From the NCBI RefSeq assembly GCF_000161935.1, contig NZ_GG698803.1, positions 82,888 through 146,887 on the forward strand: a stretch of 64,000 bases of DNA, read 5' to 3'. Of this stretch, positions 1 through 8,574 are shown in pieces. Below the pieces are notes generated by a model. It worked only from the letters and a program-made list of their open reading frames with translations. It had not been told where the DNA came from and did not search any database. Origin of the DNA: Limosilactobacillus coleohominis 101-4-CHN. Lineage in GTDB: Bacteria > Bacillota > Bacilli > Lactobacillales > Lactobacillaceae. Numbering within the stretch: position 1 is the stretch's first letter; each line of letters starts with the position of its first letter. Both the position numbers and the translations under genes were made by a program.

Positions 1-63
1 CGGAACGTGGCGCTTGAGAACTCACTCATTCTGATTACTAAAAATAAGTAACATAAAGTGGAA

Positions 64-91
64 AACCCGTTCCACAATTAGGGAACGGGTT
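64..91 (-). terminator. Rho-independent terminator of the nucleoside hydrolase gene
   Basis: A 10-bp perfect inverted repeat (AACCCGTTCC at 64-73 with GGAACGGGTT at 82-91) around an 8-nt loop lies just past the stop codon of the minus-strand nucleoside hydrolase. On the minus strand it is followed by a T-rich stretch. Upstream of it, positions 1-60 show nothing I can assign. Confidence 0.8.
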
Positions 92-95
92 GCTT

Positions 96-1058
96 TTAAT
101 GTTGGCTAAATAACTTAGTGAGGTAGTTCATGAAGGTTTGTAGATAACGGTCTTTATCGACGTTGACAGCAACTTTAACGTTTGGATTTGGATCATTTAA
201 CTTGGCGTTATTCCCAATTGTCCGTCCATAATTTGGTCCTTCGTGAACCACCTTCATGAAAAGACTGATGGTTTTAACGAAACTTGGATCTAATGAGACC
301 CCTACCGCTAATGGATCATGCAGGGCACAGCCATTTTTATCAATATCAAGATTGTAGTAAGCATCAATGTAGAAATCGGTGATGTCAGCGTATGCTTTAC
401 CAGCAGCAGTTCCTAGATCACGCCATTTCTGTGTTTCCCGCTTGGTTAATAGTGTCCGCAGTGTGACGTCCAAGCCAACCATTGTTAATGGTAAATCAGG
501 ATTGGATAACACAGTGTTGGCCGCTTCAGCGTCTTGATGGATATTTGCTTCAGCCGCTCCAGTCACGTTACCTTCAACGGTTAAAGCACCACCCATGAAT
601 GTAACATTGCCAATCAATTTGGCAATTTCTGGATCCTTTTTTAATGCTGCCGCAAGGTTCGTCATTGGACCGGTCGGTACGATAATTAAATCTTGACCAT
701 ACTTGTGGGCAGCTTCAATGTAAAAGTCAACACCAGATTGGCTTTCAACTTGACGTTGCGGAGCTGGCAACTGAACTTCACCAATTCCATTCTTACCATG
801 AATATCAAGTGAAACCTGCATAACGTCAAAATGATCAGTCGTACTTGAATGAGCCAATCCCTTAAAAACAGGGACATCAGTCTGGCCAAGCAGTTCTAAT
901 AACTTGAGACTGTTTTGTGCACAAACGTCGATTAAATTATTACCATATGATGAAACGATCCCGATCAGATCCACATCTGGGGCCGCAGTTGCGTATGCAA
1001 TGGCTAAAGCATCATCAACCCCAGTATCCAAATCTAAAATCATTTTTTTCTTTGCCAT
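96..1058 (-). CDS. Nucleoside hydrolase (IunH family)
   Basis: A 320-aa protein of the inosine/uridine-preferring nucleoside hydrolase family, which cleaves the N-glycosidic bond of ribonucleosides to give free base and ribose in the cytoplasm. The N-terminal calcium/ribose-binding motif DLDTGVDDA is at residues 9-17 and the HDP motif with its conserved His and Asp is at 247-249. Length is typical. The ATG at 1058 has an upstream GGAGGT ribosome site. It is a single-gene unit ending in the terminator at 64-91. Base preference cannot be read from sequence. Its ribose product could feed the ribokinase genes near 16-18 kb, but no shared regulatory site is visible. Confidence 0.93.
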   Translation of the reverse strand: MAKKKMILDLDTGVDDALAIAYATAAPDVDLIGIVSSYGNNLIDVCAQNSLKLLELLGQTDVPVFKGLAHSSTTDHFDVMQVSLDIHGKNGIGEVQLPAPQRQVESQSGVDFYIEAAHKYGQDLIIVPTGPMTNLAAALKKDPEIAKLIGNVTFMGGALTVEGNVTGAAEANIHQDAEAANTVLSNPDLPLTMVGLDVTLRTLLTKRETQKWRDLGTAAGKAYADITDFYIDAYYNLDIDKNGCALHDPLAVGVSLDPSFVKTISLFMKVVHEGPNYGRTIGNNAKLNDPNPNVKVAVNVDKDRYLQTFMNYLTKLFSQH

Positions 1059-1225
1059 AACCGTACCTCCATTGGAATTAAATATACTTTTATTTTAAGC
1101 GACTCATAGAGAAAAGACAATCGAAACTGAGCGATAGCGTTTTCGATGTTCGGATTATTCGTTAGCAATGAACATGATACAATGATGATAAAATAGGTCA
1201 CAGATTAATAAGGGAGAATGATGAG

Positions 1226-2221
1226 ATGACAGACCAACTTCATGACGTTAGTGTAATCGGCGGGGGACCCGCAGGAATGTTTGCGGCCTTTTATGCTGGA
1301 TTGCATGAATTAGATACGCAATTAATTGAAGCACTGCCTCAATTAGGTGGACAGGTGCGCGCCTTATATCCGGAAAAGCAAATTTGGGATGTTGCTGGTA
1401 AAGCGGGGGTGACAGGAGAACAGTTAATTAGTGATTTAGAAGAGCAGCTAACTCATGCGAAAATTAACTATCAGTTGTCAACGAAAGTGACGGAAGTCGT
1501 TAAAGACCAGGATGGCTACTTTACGATCATTAGTAACCAGGGGAATTTTCGTTCCAAAGCGATTGTGATTGCGATGGGGAATGGTGCCTTTGCGCCACGA
1601 CCATTCAAAGTAGAAGGCATTGAACAGGTTGATGAACAGCGGATTAATTATTTTATTCAACATAAAGCTCAGTTCAAGAATCAACGAGTAGCAGTTCTCG
1701 GTGGTGGCAATTCAGCAATGGATATGGCTTTAATGTTGGAACCGTTAGCCAGCGAGGTGTATTTAGTTCACCGTCGTGACCAATTTCGGGGGTTACCAGC
1801 GACATTAACGCAGTTACAAGAATCACGAGTTCATTTACAGACCCCATTTTTACCAAAGAAGATTAGTCAAGCTGAGGATGGAACGGTTACTTTACAGCTA
1901 AAAAAGATGCGGAGTGATGAGGAAACTTTGCTGAATGTGGACCAAGTAGTCGTCAATTATGGATTTACATCGAATAATGCGGCTTTAAACGAATGGTCAT
2001 TGGATTTAGCAACGGAGCGTCATTTAATTAAAGTCGATTCTACCATGATGACCAGTATTGAGGGTGTCTACGCAATTGGAGACGGAAATACTTATCCTGG
2101 GAAAGTACCGTTGATTGCAAGCGGTCTGGGCGAGGCTCCTGTGGCTATCAACGATTTGGCAAAACGGCTCTATCCAGATAAACGGATGGCCACGCATAGT
2201 TCGTCAATGAAGATTAAATAA
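1226..2221 (+). CDS. Ferredoxin/flavodoxin-NADP(+) reductase, thioredoxin-reductase-like type
   Basis: 331 aa. The FAD-binding motif GGGPAG is at residues 12-17 and the NADP(H)-binding motif GGGNSA at 159-164, followed by a C-terminal AIGDG flavin motif near residue 283. The CxxC pair that defines true thioredoxin reductases is absent from the middle domain, which places it with the YumC-type ferredoxin-NADP reductases. It shuttles electrons between NADPH and ferredoxin or flavodoxin. The ATG at 1226 follows an AGGGAGA ribosome site. It is monocistronic and convergent with the nitroreductase, sharing the terminator at 2246-2287. Confidence 0.93.
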   Translation: MTDQLHDVSVIGGGPAGMFAAFYAGLHELDTQLIEALPQLGGQVRALYPEKQIWDVAGKAGVTGEQLISDLEEQLTHAKINYQLSTKVTEVVKDQDGYFTIISNQGNFRSKAIVIAMGNGAFAPRPFKVEGIEQVDEQRINYFIQHKAQFKNQRVAVLGGGNSAMDMALMLEPLASEVYLVHRRDQFRGLPATLTQLQESRVHLQTPFLPKKISQAEDGTVTLQLKKMRSDEETLLNVDQVVVNYGFTSNNAALNEWSLDLATERHLIKVDSTMMTSIEGVYAIGDGNTYPGKVPLIASGLGEAPVAINDLAKRLYPDKRMATHSSSMKIK

Positions 2222-2245
2222 GAATGATTAATGATCAAGAAAATA

Positions 2246-2287
2246 AATAACGACCTAGAATGGACTCAGCCATCCTAGGTCGTTATT
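2246..2287. terminator. Bidirectional terminator between convergent genes
   Basis: A 13-bp perfect stem (AATAACGACCTAG with CTAGGTCGTTATT) and a 16-nt loop, with T/A tracts on both sides. It separates the plus-strand ferredoxin-NADP reductase from the minus-strand nitroreductase. Confidence 0.88.
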
Positions 2288-2296
2288 TTGTAGGTA

Positions 2297-2962
2297 TTAA
2301 TTTAATTCTTGGTAAATGTCCGATAATGGTTGCCGGACTTTGGGAGTGATCTCTTGATCACGATAACCAAAGCTGACCATGACTGCAACGCCCCATTCTT
2401 TAGGATCCATGTAATGGTGATCAGCTAAGTATTCATTCAGTTGCGCATAGTTAAATCCTTCAATTGGACAAGAATCAATATCCAGTGCTGCCGCAGCAGT
2501 TATCATATTTGCCATTGCAATGTAACACTGCCGAACCGCCCATTCAAAAACATCATGAGAATTTTTAAGACCCAAGTCTTGTTCTTGAAATTTCTTGAAC
2601 TTTTGAGAAACGGTTGAGGTTGGTGAATAGTTTTTATGTTTAATATCATCAACCAAATGTTGAACGTACTGACTGTCGTAAGTCACGTTTTTATGTGCGA
2701 GGATGATCAATAATTTGTCAGCGCCGTTAATACTGTTTGCGGCACCCCACGCAAACGGCTTAATTGCTTCTTGGTCGTGTCGATTATTTAATAACAGGAA
2801 TTTCCACGGTTCATATCCGAAGGAGCTTGGCGATAAACGACCAACTTCGAGAATCGTTTGCCAATCATCATTTGGAATATGTTGACCCGCTCGGTACTTT
2901 TTAGTGGCATATCGACGATGAGCGTTTTGAATTAGCAACTGTTGAATTTCTGGTTTATCCAT
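2297..2962 (-). CDS. Nitroreductase-family NAD(P)H-dependent oxidoreductase
   Basis: 221 aa of the FMN-binding nitroreductase fold. The N-terminal R-R-A-T-K-K-Y region and the segment around SPSSFGYEPW are the usual FMN-phosphate-binding features; the C-terminal GYRDQE is the common family ending. Such enzymes reduce nitro compounds or quinones; the physiological substrate is unknown. The start has a GAAAGGAG ribosome site. It begins 45 bp after the LTA synthase gene with no terminator between, so the two may be co-transcribed. Confidence 0.88.
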   Translation of the reverse strand: MDKPEIQQLLIQNAHRRYATKKYRAGQHIPNDDWQTILEVGRLSPSSFGYEPWKFLLLNNRHDQEAIKPFAWGAANSINGADKLLIILAHKNVTYDSQYVQHLVDDIKHKNYSPTSTVSQKFKKFQEQDLGLKNSHDVFEWAVRQCYIAMANMITAAAALDIDSCPIEGFNYAQLNEYLADHHYMDPKEWGVAVMVSFGYRDQEITPKVRQPLSDIYQELN

Positions 2963-3007
2963 TTTTGATGATCTCCTTTCAAGAACACTGAGGTATTTCC
3001 TGGGAAA

Positions 3008-5137
3008 TTAATTATTTCCATCGGGATTAGTAATCTTGATCCGGTTAGAATCAGTTCGTGAGTGATTTTGCTCTGGAGCATTAGTAGAGTAATCACTGAC
3101 GGTGGATTGATTACCATTTTCACTATAGATACTAGTAGAGCGATTGCCTTTCTTCTTTTCAATTGCTTTGGCCTTCTTAAGACCGTTGGAGTAATTATAA
3201 TTCTTTGGATTAACCTTCTTGAAGCCCTTTGGTGTGTAAAAGCGCAGTAAATTCTTTTCATTTAAAGAGTCTGAAAGACTTAACTCTTTATTAACGAGCT
3301 GGGCCTGTTTTTTGAGCCGTTTCTTTTGTGCCGTGGTTAAGTGAGCTTCTTTGCCCGTTTGATTATCATAAATTGTCCCACTAATACTCGTGTATTTAGG
3401 CGTTACAAAGTCGTGATTCCGGAAGGCAACCGTCTGGCTATGTTTGGAACTAAAGAGGTCGGTTCCAAACATAATGTAGCGCTTCGAACTAATACCGAGC
3501 AGGTGGAGGAGGGTTGATAAGACATCGATTTCACCACCATAAGTATGTGAAATACCGCCATGCCCCCCAGAACCAGGGATTACAAACATCATTGGAACCC
3601 GTTGGAGTTGGGCATTGTCAAAGTCTGTCCACGTATCAGCGCTCTTGCCCAGGACGCTGGCAAGACTCTTGTTAGCTGAATTAGAAATGCCGTAGTGGTC
3701 ACCATAAATCATGATAATGGACTTCTTATCAAGCCCTGTTTTTTGCAGGTAGGCAAAGAATTCTTGAAGTGATTGATCAAGGTAGTGCGCGGTTTCGAAG
3801 TAACCATCCACTGTTGAATCACCAGTATTAGTTGTTTGGAAATTAGAATCCTTATCTTCATCGTCAATGGTAAATGGGAAGTGGTTAGAAACAGTCAAAA
3901 ACTTTACGTAGAAAGGCTGCTGGAGTGTCTGAAGATACTTAATCGAGTTAGCAAAGAGTAGCTTATCCTTTAGCCCATATCCCATCGCCTTATCGCCAGA
4001 AGTATCGTAGTAGCTGGCATCAAAGAAGTATTGGAAACCGAGATTTTTATATACGTTATTGCGGTTCCAGAAACTAGCCACGTTACCGTGGAAAACCGCG
4101 CTGGTATAACCAGCACGTTGGTTCAAAATGGCTGGTGCAGCTTCAAAGGTATTATCACTACCCAGTGTTGCAAATAATGACCCCTGTGGTAAACCGAAGG
4201 TACTGGTTTCTAGCATGTTTTCCGCATCAGATGTCTTTCCTTGACCAACCTGATGGAAAAAGTTATCGAAAGCATAGGTATCATTACCGTGATAAAGCGA
4301 ATTCAGAAACGGAGTAACCTCTTGGCCGTTGATTTTTCGGTCAATCAAAAATTGTTGGAAACTTTCTAAGTGAATCACAATCACATTCCGGCCCTTAGCA
4401 ATTCCAAACATCTTAGGATTGGCTGGTGCGAAATGTTGATCAGTAAACTTTTTAACGGTAGTTAATTCGGAACGGGTCGCACTTTTCCGCATATTATCGA
4501 TATGTTGCGATTTAGCTAGATCATAACCGGTAAAGGCATCAATTCCTAAGTACTTAACAATGTATGATCGGTCGAAGGTCCGCCCCAAGAGTTGGGGGCG
4601 GTTAAATTCTGCGACCATTAAGTTTAACCCAAACATTAGAACCGATAACGAGGTAAATGAAAAAGCTAAGCGGTTACTAATGGCACGAGGATCAAACTTA
4701 ATTTTACGAAAGAGCATCAATAACAGGATTACGACAATGTCGGCCCAATATAATAAATCATGGACGTTAGTTAATGCTAATGAACTACCACTGAGTCCCT
4801 GATTAACCTTAGAATATCCAGTCATAGTGGCAACCGTCATAAAGTCAGTGAACTCACGGTAGTAGATAACATTGAGATATAAAAGTAACGTATTAAGAAT
4901 ATCTAGTCCCATTAATACCGGGTAGAAAAACCGGGACCGTTTAAAGTAAAAGGCGAGACTAAATAGGAAGATTGTCGTTGCTAAGGGGTTGATTAGTAAA
5001 ATTGCGTACTGGATGATTCCAGATGCCCCTAATTTAAAATCTGTGAAGTACGCGATTAACGTCTTCAACCAAAAAAGGACGACCAGGAGACCACAAAAGC
5101 CGATCCGGGTGTCCACAAGTTGACCTATTTTTTTCAT
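3008..5137 (-). CDS. Lipoteichoic acid synthase family protein (sulfatase fold)
   Basis: 709 aa. About five N-terminal membrane segments fall within residues 10-175. An extracellular sulfatase-like domain follows, with the metal-binding E258 (HLES) and the catalytic Thr302 in GQGKTSDAE, the nucleophile position known from staphylococcal LtaS; a YGDHYG metal motif lies near 480. It transfers glycerol-phosphate from phosphatidylglycerol to the growing LTA chain. After the catalytic domain there is an unusual tail of about 80 residues rich in Lys, Asn, Ser and Thr, probably wall-facing. The ATG at 5137 has a GAGGAAAT ribosome site. It could also be a primase-type LtaP; sequence alone does not separate them. 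Confidence 0.92.
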   Translation of the reverse strand: MKKIGQLVDTRIGFCGLLVVLFWLKTLIAYFTDFKLGASGIIQYAILLINPLATTIFLFSLAFYFKRSRFFYPVLMGLDILNTLLLYLNVIYYREFTDFMTVATMTGYSKVNQGLSGSSLALTNVHDLLYWADIVVILLLMLFRKIKFDPRAISNRLAFSFTSLSVLMFGLNLMVAEFNRPQLLGRTFDRSYIVKYLGIDAFTGYDLAKSQHIDNMRKSATRSELTTVKKFTDQHFAPANPKMFGIAKGRNVIVIHLESFQQFLIDRKINGQEVTPFLNSLYHGNDTYAFDNFFHQVGQGKTSDAENMLETSTFGLPQGSLFATLGSDNTFEAAPAILNQRAGYTSAVFHGNVASFWNRNNVYKNLGFQYFFDASYYDTSGDKAMGYGLKDKLLFANSIKYLQTLQQPFYVKFLTVSNHFPFTIDDEDKDSNFQTTNTGDSTVDGYFETAHYLDQSLQEFFAYLQKTGLDKKSIIMIYGDHYGISNSANKSLASVLGKSADTWTDFDNAQLQRVPMMFVIPGSGGHGGISHTYGGEIDVLSTLLHLLGISSKRYIMFGTDLFSSKHSQTVAFRNHDFVTPKYTSISGTIYDNQTGKEAHLTTAQKKRLKKQAQLVNKELSLSDSLNEKNLLRFYTPKGFKKVNPKNYNYSNGLKKAKAIEKKKGNRSTSIYSENGNQSTVSDYSTNAPEQNHSRTDSNRIKITNPDGNN

Positions 5138-5242
5138 TAGGTGATTTCCTCGCAGTTCCAGAATGTTGTTGGTAATTAAACGATCCTTATTTTAACACAT
5201 TCTGCAATTGAGAAGCGCTTCACCCTAAATTGTTGCATAATC

Positions 5243-5503
5243 TTAATCATCAATCATGACCGGCTCCGTTAGCCAATCATAACGGAAAAGATGCCGTAAT
5301 TTTGTATTGACCGGGATCCAAATTTTGTTATGCCAAATGTCTTTTAGGGCGGCACGGAAAACTTGGTCCCGTTGGTGTTTTGGTGAAAGGGAGAGGCGTA
5401 GAATCCGTCCTTGCTCCGTTTTAACGACCACGTGGGTCTTGGACATACTAATAATCTGGGCGGCAGCAATATCAGTCTGGCGATTTGGTTGTCTTAATTT
5501 CAT
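5243..5503 (-). CDS. Small protein of unknown function upstream of the LTA synthase
   Basis: 86 aa, soluble, basic in the middle and acidic at the C-terminus, with no membrane segment or recognisable domain. The start is supported by a GGGGATGA ribosome site. It lies 105 bp upstream of the LTA synthase gene on the same strand, with no clear hairpin between. I do not recognise the family. The pattern of short beta-like stretches (THVVVKTEQGRILRLSL) would suit a small beta-barrel, but that is a guess. Confidence 0.7.
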   Translation of the reverse strand: MKLRQPNRQTDIAAAQIISMSKTHVVVKTEQGRILRLSLSPKHQRDQVFRAALKDIWHNKIWIPVNTKLRHLFRYDWLTEPVMIDD

Positions 5504-5558
5504 TTAAAATCATCCCCTTCATACTGTTATAGTAATTGGCAATTGTGAAGAAAGTATG

Positions 5559-5588
5559 CCCGATTTAGTAAGTGATTCTTAAATCGGG
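5559..5588. repeat. Inverted repeat in a divergent promoter region
   Basis: CCCGATTTA at 5559-5567 is perfectly complementary to TAAATCGGG at 5580-5588 around a 12-nt loop. It sits between the divergent 86-aa gene and the histidine phosphatase gene, so it is better placed to be an operator or a leader hairpin than a terminator. There is no T-tract. Confidence 0.5.
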
Positions 5589-5626
5589 TGGTAGAATGAA
5601 CTTAAATGAGGGAGGTTGCAGAAATA

Positions 5627-6280
5627 ATGAAACGAAATATTTATCTGGTTCGGCACGGGCAAACCTACTACAACATTTATAACAAACTGCAGGGATGGAG
5701 TAATTCACCACTGACCGATAAGGGGAAAGCGGATGCTCGCCAGGCGGCCGAACGGTTAAAAAAGGTTCATTTTGCCGCGGCATTTTGTTCAGATTTACCA
5801 CGGGCAGAAGAAACGTGTCAAACCATTTTGGATCTGAATGAAGCTGATTCAACTAAAAAACCGATTGTGTCACCTTTTTTCCGGGAGGAATTTTACGGGG
5901 TGTATGAAGGAACAAATATGGATCAAGCGTGGTACCTAGCAGGAGCTCCCCATGGTCTCAAAACGTTTCAAGAGATCGTAACGAAACATTCGATCGGGAC
6001 AGCTAAGGATTGGTTGCATGACGCTGATCCTTTCCACCATGCGGAAAATAATCAGCAGTATTGGCAGCGGATGAACCAAGGAATACAATTAATTCGTGAC
6101 ACTAAATTACCAGCGGATGCGAATGTCCTATGGGTTAGCCATGGCAATACTTGTTTGAGTTTAATCGAGCGTTATGGTCAGGGAAAATATGATGTTACAA
6201 AACGTCCTGATAATGGCAGCCTCTCGAAATTAATCATGACGGATGATGACATTAAGGTCGCTTTTTATAACCAAAAATAG
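5627..6280 (+). CDS. Histidine phosphatase family protein (phosphoglycerate mutase-like)
   Basis: 217 aa. The phosphohistidine motif LVRHGQT is at residues 6-12 and the second catalytic His is in VSHGN near residue 178. The family includes cofactor-dependent phosphoglycerate mutases and broad phosphatases. The insert and the EEFYGVYEG segment suit the phosphatase branch. I chose the ATG at 5627 because GGGAGG at 5610-5615 lies 11 nt upstream; an in-frame ATG at 5606 has no ribosome site. The substrate is unknown. Confidence 0.9.
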   Translation: MKRNIYLVRHGQTYYNIYNKLQGWSNSPLTDKGKADARQAAERLKKVHFAAAFCSDLPRAEETCQTILDLNEADSTKKPIVSPFFREEFYGVYEGTNMDQAWYLAGAPHGLKTFQEIVTKHSIGTAKDWLHDADPFHHAENNQQYWQRMNQGIQLIRDTKLPADANVLWVSHGNTCLSLIERYGQGKYDVTKRPDNGSLSKLIMTDDDIKVAFYNQK

Positions 6281-6309
6281 AAAAGGCACGCAAATTGCGC
6301 GCCTTTTCT
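6281..6309. terminator. Bidirectional terminator between convergent genes
   Basis: A hairpin of AAAAGGCACGC and GCGCGCCTTTT with one mismatch and a short AT loop lies between the histidine phosphatase and the convergent DUF975 gene. T/A runs are present on both sides. Confidence 0.8.
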
Positions 6310-6311
6310 AT

Positions 6312-6956
6312 TTACATTGTTTCAAGATTATTAGTCATTTCATTAACGTCAGCTGCAGACGTACGGAATTGATCCTTAGCTAATTGACGATAATAGAGGG
6401 CGTTTGTTGTTTGCATGTAAGGACGTAACCAGAGAAACCCAATTCCACAAATAAAGATACACAGAATCGCCCAGCCCAAAAAACTAAGCTGCAAAACGAA
6501 AAATTCCCACTTATGGCCATCCATTAGTTGCTTACTTTTGGTAATAGCTTCAGTAGCTTGAACTTCTCGTCCGGAATCAACCATATCCTTGGCGATAAAA
6601 AAGGCCTGTGAGTAAGCCAAGGCTTTAATAATTCCCGGCACGATCAGTAAAATCATCCATAGCAAAACAAAGATCGTTTGTAATAACCATGTTAGAAAAA
6701 CCGGGATCAGTCGTCTGTTAGTAAATGCTGAAAACATTGCAGAAAAGTAGTTGGTTTCCTTTTTTCCTGCTACCAGATCCAGAAAAGTAAAGGCATATCC
6801 GGCGGTAATTAAGCCGGCAATAATTGAACCAATTCCTCGTGTTGCCCCCGCAATCAAGCCCCCAATGATGGCGGTCAATAATGATAAAATTACTGCCCAT
6901 TCCCAATTACCCCTTAACAAGAGCAAAGCAGTTTTTTTTAGTTTTGATCTATCCAT
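6312..6956 (-). CDS. DUF975-family integral membrane protein
   Basis: 214 aa with about five hydrophobic segments (near residues 18-35, 40-58, 88-110, 150-172 and adjacent). It matches the DUF975 pattern: a basic N-terminus, a GKK loop after the second helix, and a VPGIIKALAYSQAFFIAKD-type segment with a following Glu/Lys-rich stretch. Function is unknown. The start has a GGAGTGATT ribosome site. It is followed on its 5' side by the dipeptidase terminator at 7001-7029, so it is a separate unit. Confidence 0.85.
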   Translation of the reverse strand: MDRSKLKKTALLLLRGNWEWAVILSLLTAIIGGLIAGATRGIGSIIAGLITAGYAFTFLDLVAGKKETNYFSAMFSAFTNRRLIPVFLTWLLQTIFVLLWMILLIVPGIIKALAYSQAFFIAKDMVDSGREVQATEAITKSKQLMDGHKWEFFVLQLSFLGWAILCIFICGIGFLWLRPYMQTTNALYYRQLAKDQFRTSAADVNEMTNNLETM

Positions 6957-7000
6957 AAATCAATCACTCCTCCAATTGTTATCATTGAGTATACAAAAAA

Positions 7001-7029
7001 GGAAAAGCCACTTCAACTGTAGCTTTTCC
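7001..7029 (-). terminator. Terminator of the C69 dipeptidase gene
   Basis: GGAAAAGC at 7001-7008 pairs with GCTTTTCC at 7022-7029. On the minus strand the stem is followed directly by six Ts. Confidence 0.85.
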
Positions 7030-7047
7030 AATTATCAATGTTTAATT

Positions 7048-8484
7048 TTAAAGTCCATCGCCCAAGTTAAAGGCAATTTTAGATGATAACAAAGTTTGGT
7101 GAATGAGCTGATCGATTAAATCAGTGGTCTTTTCAGTGACGTGATCGGCCGTCTTAATATTTTCGTTTGTTAAGAACTCTTGCAATTCGTCACCGGAAAG
7201 TTTTTTAGCTTGTTCATCCACTTCATCTAAGCGACCAACAACGTAGCTTTGTGCATCATCCCGGTAAGCATTCACTTGGTTGATAAATTGGTGGTACTTC
7301 GGTTCGATGATGACCGGCAGTAATTTGTACATCCAATAAGCGCTGTCCAGGTTGAACTTGTCTGGAGCAAACTTGTAATTAGCTGGTGTATCAACGATGT
7401 TTGCGTAGAACGGAACGTATGGACTATAGCAATAGAAGCCAAACGCAATCCATTGGATCGCCGCCATATTTGCTGGAACATCATTCCGTAATTGGAGAAT
7501 GCAAGAACTTTGGTTTCGATCCAGGGCAATTGAACGGAACTTTTGTTGATCATCTTCGCTTCCAGACGAGTGAGTACCGAATGGATCGTATTGCGTGCCA
7601 TTGTAGTGGGAGCTAAGGAAGAATTGGACATCTTCAATGGCAATTTTCTTTTCTGGTTTGCGGCAGAACGGCATATTTTGACTAGTTGGTTCTTGTTCAA
7701 CACTTGGGTTAAATAGTTTTTGACCATACCATGTCCGTGGGGTGTTGTAGTAACTATCTGCTTCATTTTGGGAACCAAAGATATTGCGGAAGTTAAAGTC
7801 AAGTGGATTTGGATTTAAGTGGTATTTATCAACGAAATCACGAATCCCAGCAGCATACATGAAGTTGTCCTGGTCATCAAATTCAATGTTTTCGATCACC
7901 ATGATGTTTGGGCAGATGGCATATGCGTCATCGGGGAGCCGTTGAGCAACCCATTGGTGACCACCAGCAGTTTCCATATACCAAACTTCATTTTGATCAC
8001 TAAATGCAATCCCGTTAGTTTCAGCAGTTCCGTATTTTTCAATTAAACTTCCTAATCGTTGAACCCCTTCGCGGGCACTGTTAACGAATGGTAAAACCAA
8101 TGTGACCATCGCGTCTTCAGCAATTCCATTTTCAACCAATGGATCGTGCCCAAGCACCCGTGGATTTGTCAATTCAGTTTCAGTAGCAGACATCGCTACG
8201 TTTTGTTCGTTAATCCCGGCTTCAAACCAATCACCTTCACTTGGATTACCATTTGGGGTAGCGGTATATCGGTATCCATGACCCTTTACCGGGACCTTAA
8301 GGCCGGTATATTTTGATTCGTAAGTGAGATCATAATCTTGGGAGGGGACAACTACAAACTTCTTGGTATTGATTGCTGTATGTGCGTCTTCATCCCGTGC
8401 GATGATTGTCGAACCATCAATGGAAGCCTTCTTGCCGACAATGATCGCCGTACAATCAGAGCTGAGTCGATTAAATTTGTCCAT
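7048..8484 (-). CDS. C69-family dipeptidase
   Basis: 478 aa. The family (PepD of lactobacilli) hydrolyses a broad range of dipeptides; the catalytic Cys lies near the N-terminus, here Cys11 in SSDCTAIIVGKKASIDGS, followed by the conserved RDED segment. In several members the residues before the Cys are removed by self-processing. The ATG at 8484 was chosen because AAAGGAG lies 9 nt upstream; an in-frame GTG at 8493 overlaps that site. A consensus TATAAT lies upstream near 8522, suggesting its own promoter although pbuX lies 90 bp upstream. It acts in intracellular peptide use together with the S33 peptidase and PepX of this window. Confidence 0.92.
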   Translation of the reverse strand: MDKFNRLSSDCTAIIVGKKASIDGSTIIARDEDAHTAINTKKFVVVPSQDYDLTYESKYTGLKVPVKGHGYRYTATPNGNPSEGDWFEAGINEQNVAMSATETELTNPRVLGHDPLVENGIAEDAMVTLVLPFVNSAREGVQRLGSLIEKYGTAETNGIAFSDQNEVWYMETAGGHQWVAQRLPDDAYAICPNIMVIENIEFDDQDNFMYAAGIRDFVDKYHLNPNPLDFNFRNIFGSQNEADSYYNTPRTWYGQKLFNPSVEQEPTSQNMPFCRKPEKKIAIEDVQFFLSSHYNGTQYDPFGTHSSGSEDDQQKFRSIALDRNQSSCILQLRNDVPANMAAIQWIAFGFYCYSPYVPFYANIVDTPANYKFAPDKFNLDSAYWMYKLLPVIIEPKYHQFINQVNAYRDDAQSYVVGRLDEVDEQAKKLSGDELQEFLTNENIKTADHVTEKTTDLIDQLIHQTLLSSKIAFNLGDGL

Positions 8485-8574
8485 AAAAAGCACTCCTTTA
8501 GTTAGATCTGTACAAAAACTATTATACGCTCTTTAATCGCTTCGTGATCTAAAAATAAGGAGTGTTCGTAAATA

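Noticed and set aside
2932-3261. A 109-codon open frame on the minus strand overlapping the end of the LTA synthase gene
   Set aside because: It lies in another frame of the low-complexity tail, has no ribosome site and no family; it is a shadow.
5212-5221. GAAGCGCTTC palindrome as a cre site before the LTA synthase
   Set aside because: It lacks the conserved TG and CA flanks at the right distance and lies downstream of the 86-aa gene start region, so it is probably chance.
7272-7802. A 176-codon minus-strand open frame inside the C69 dipeptidase gene
   Set aside because: The dipeptidase frame carries the conserved motifs; this frame has skewed composition and no start signal.
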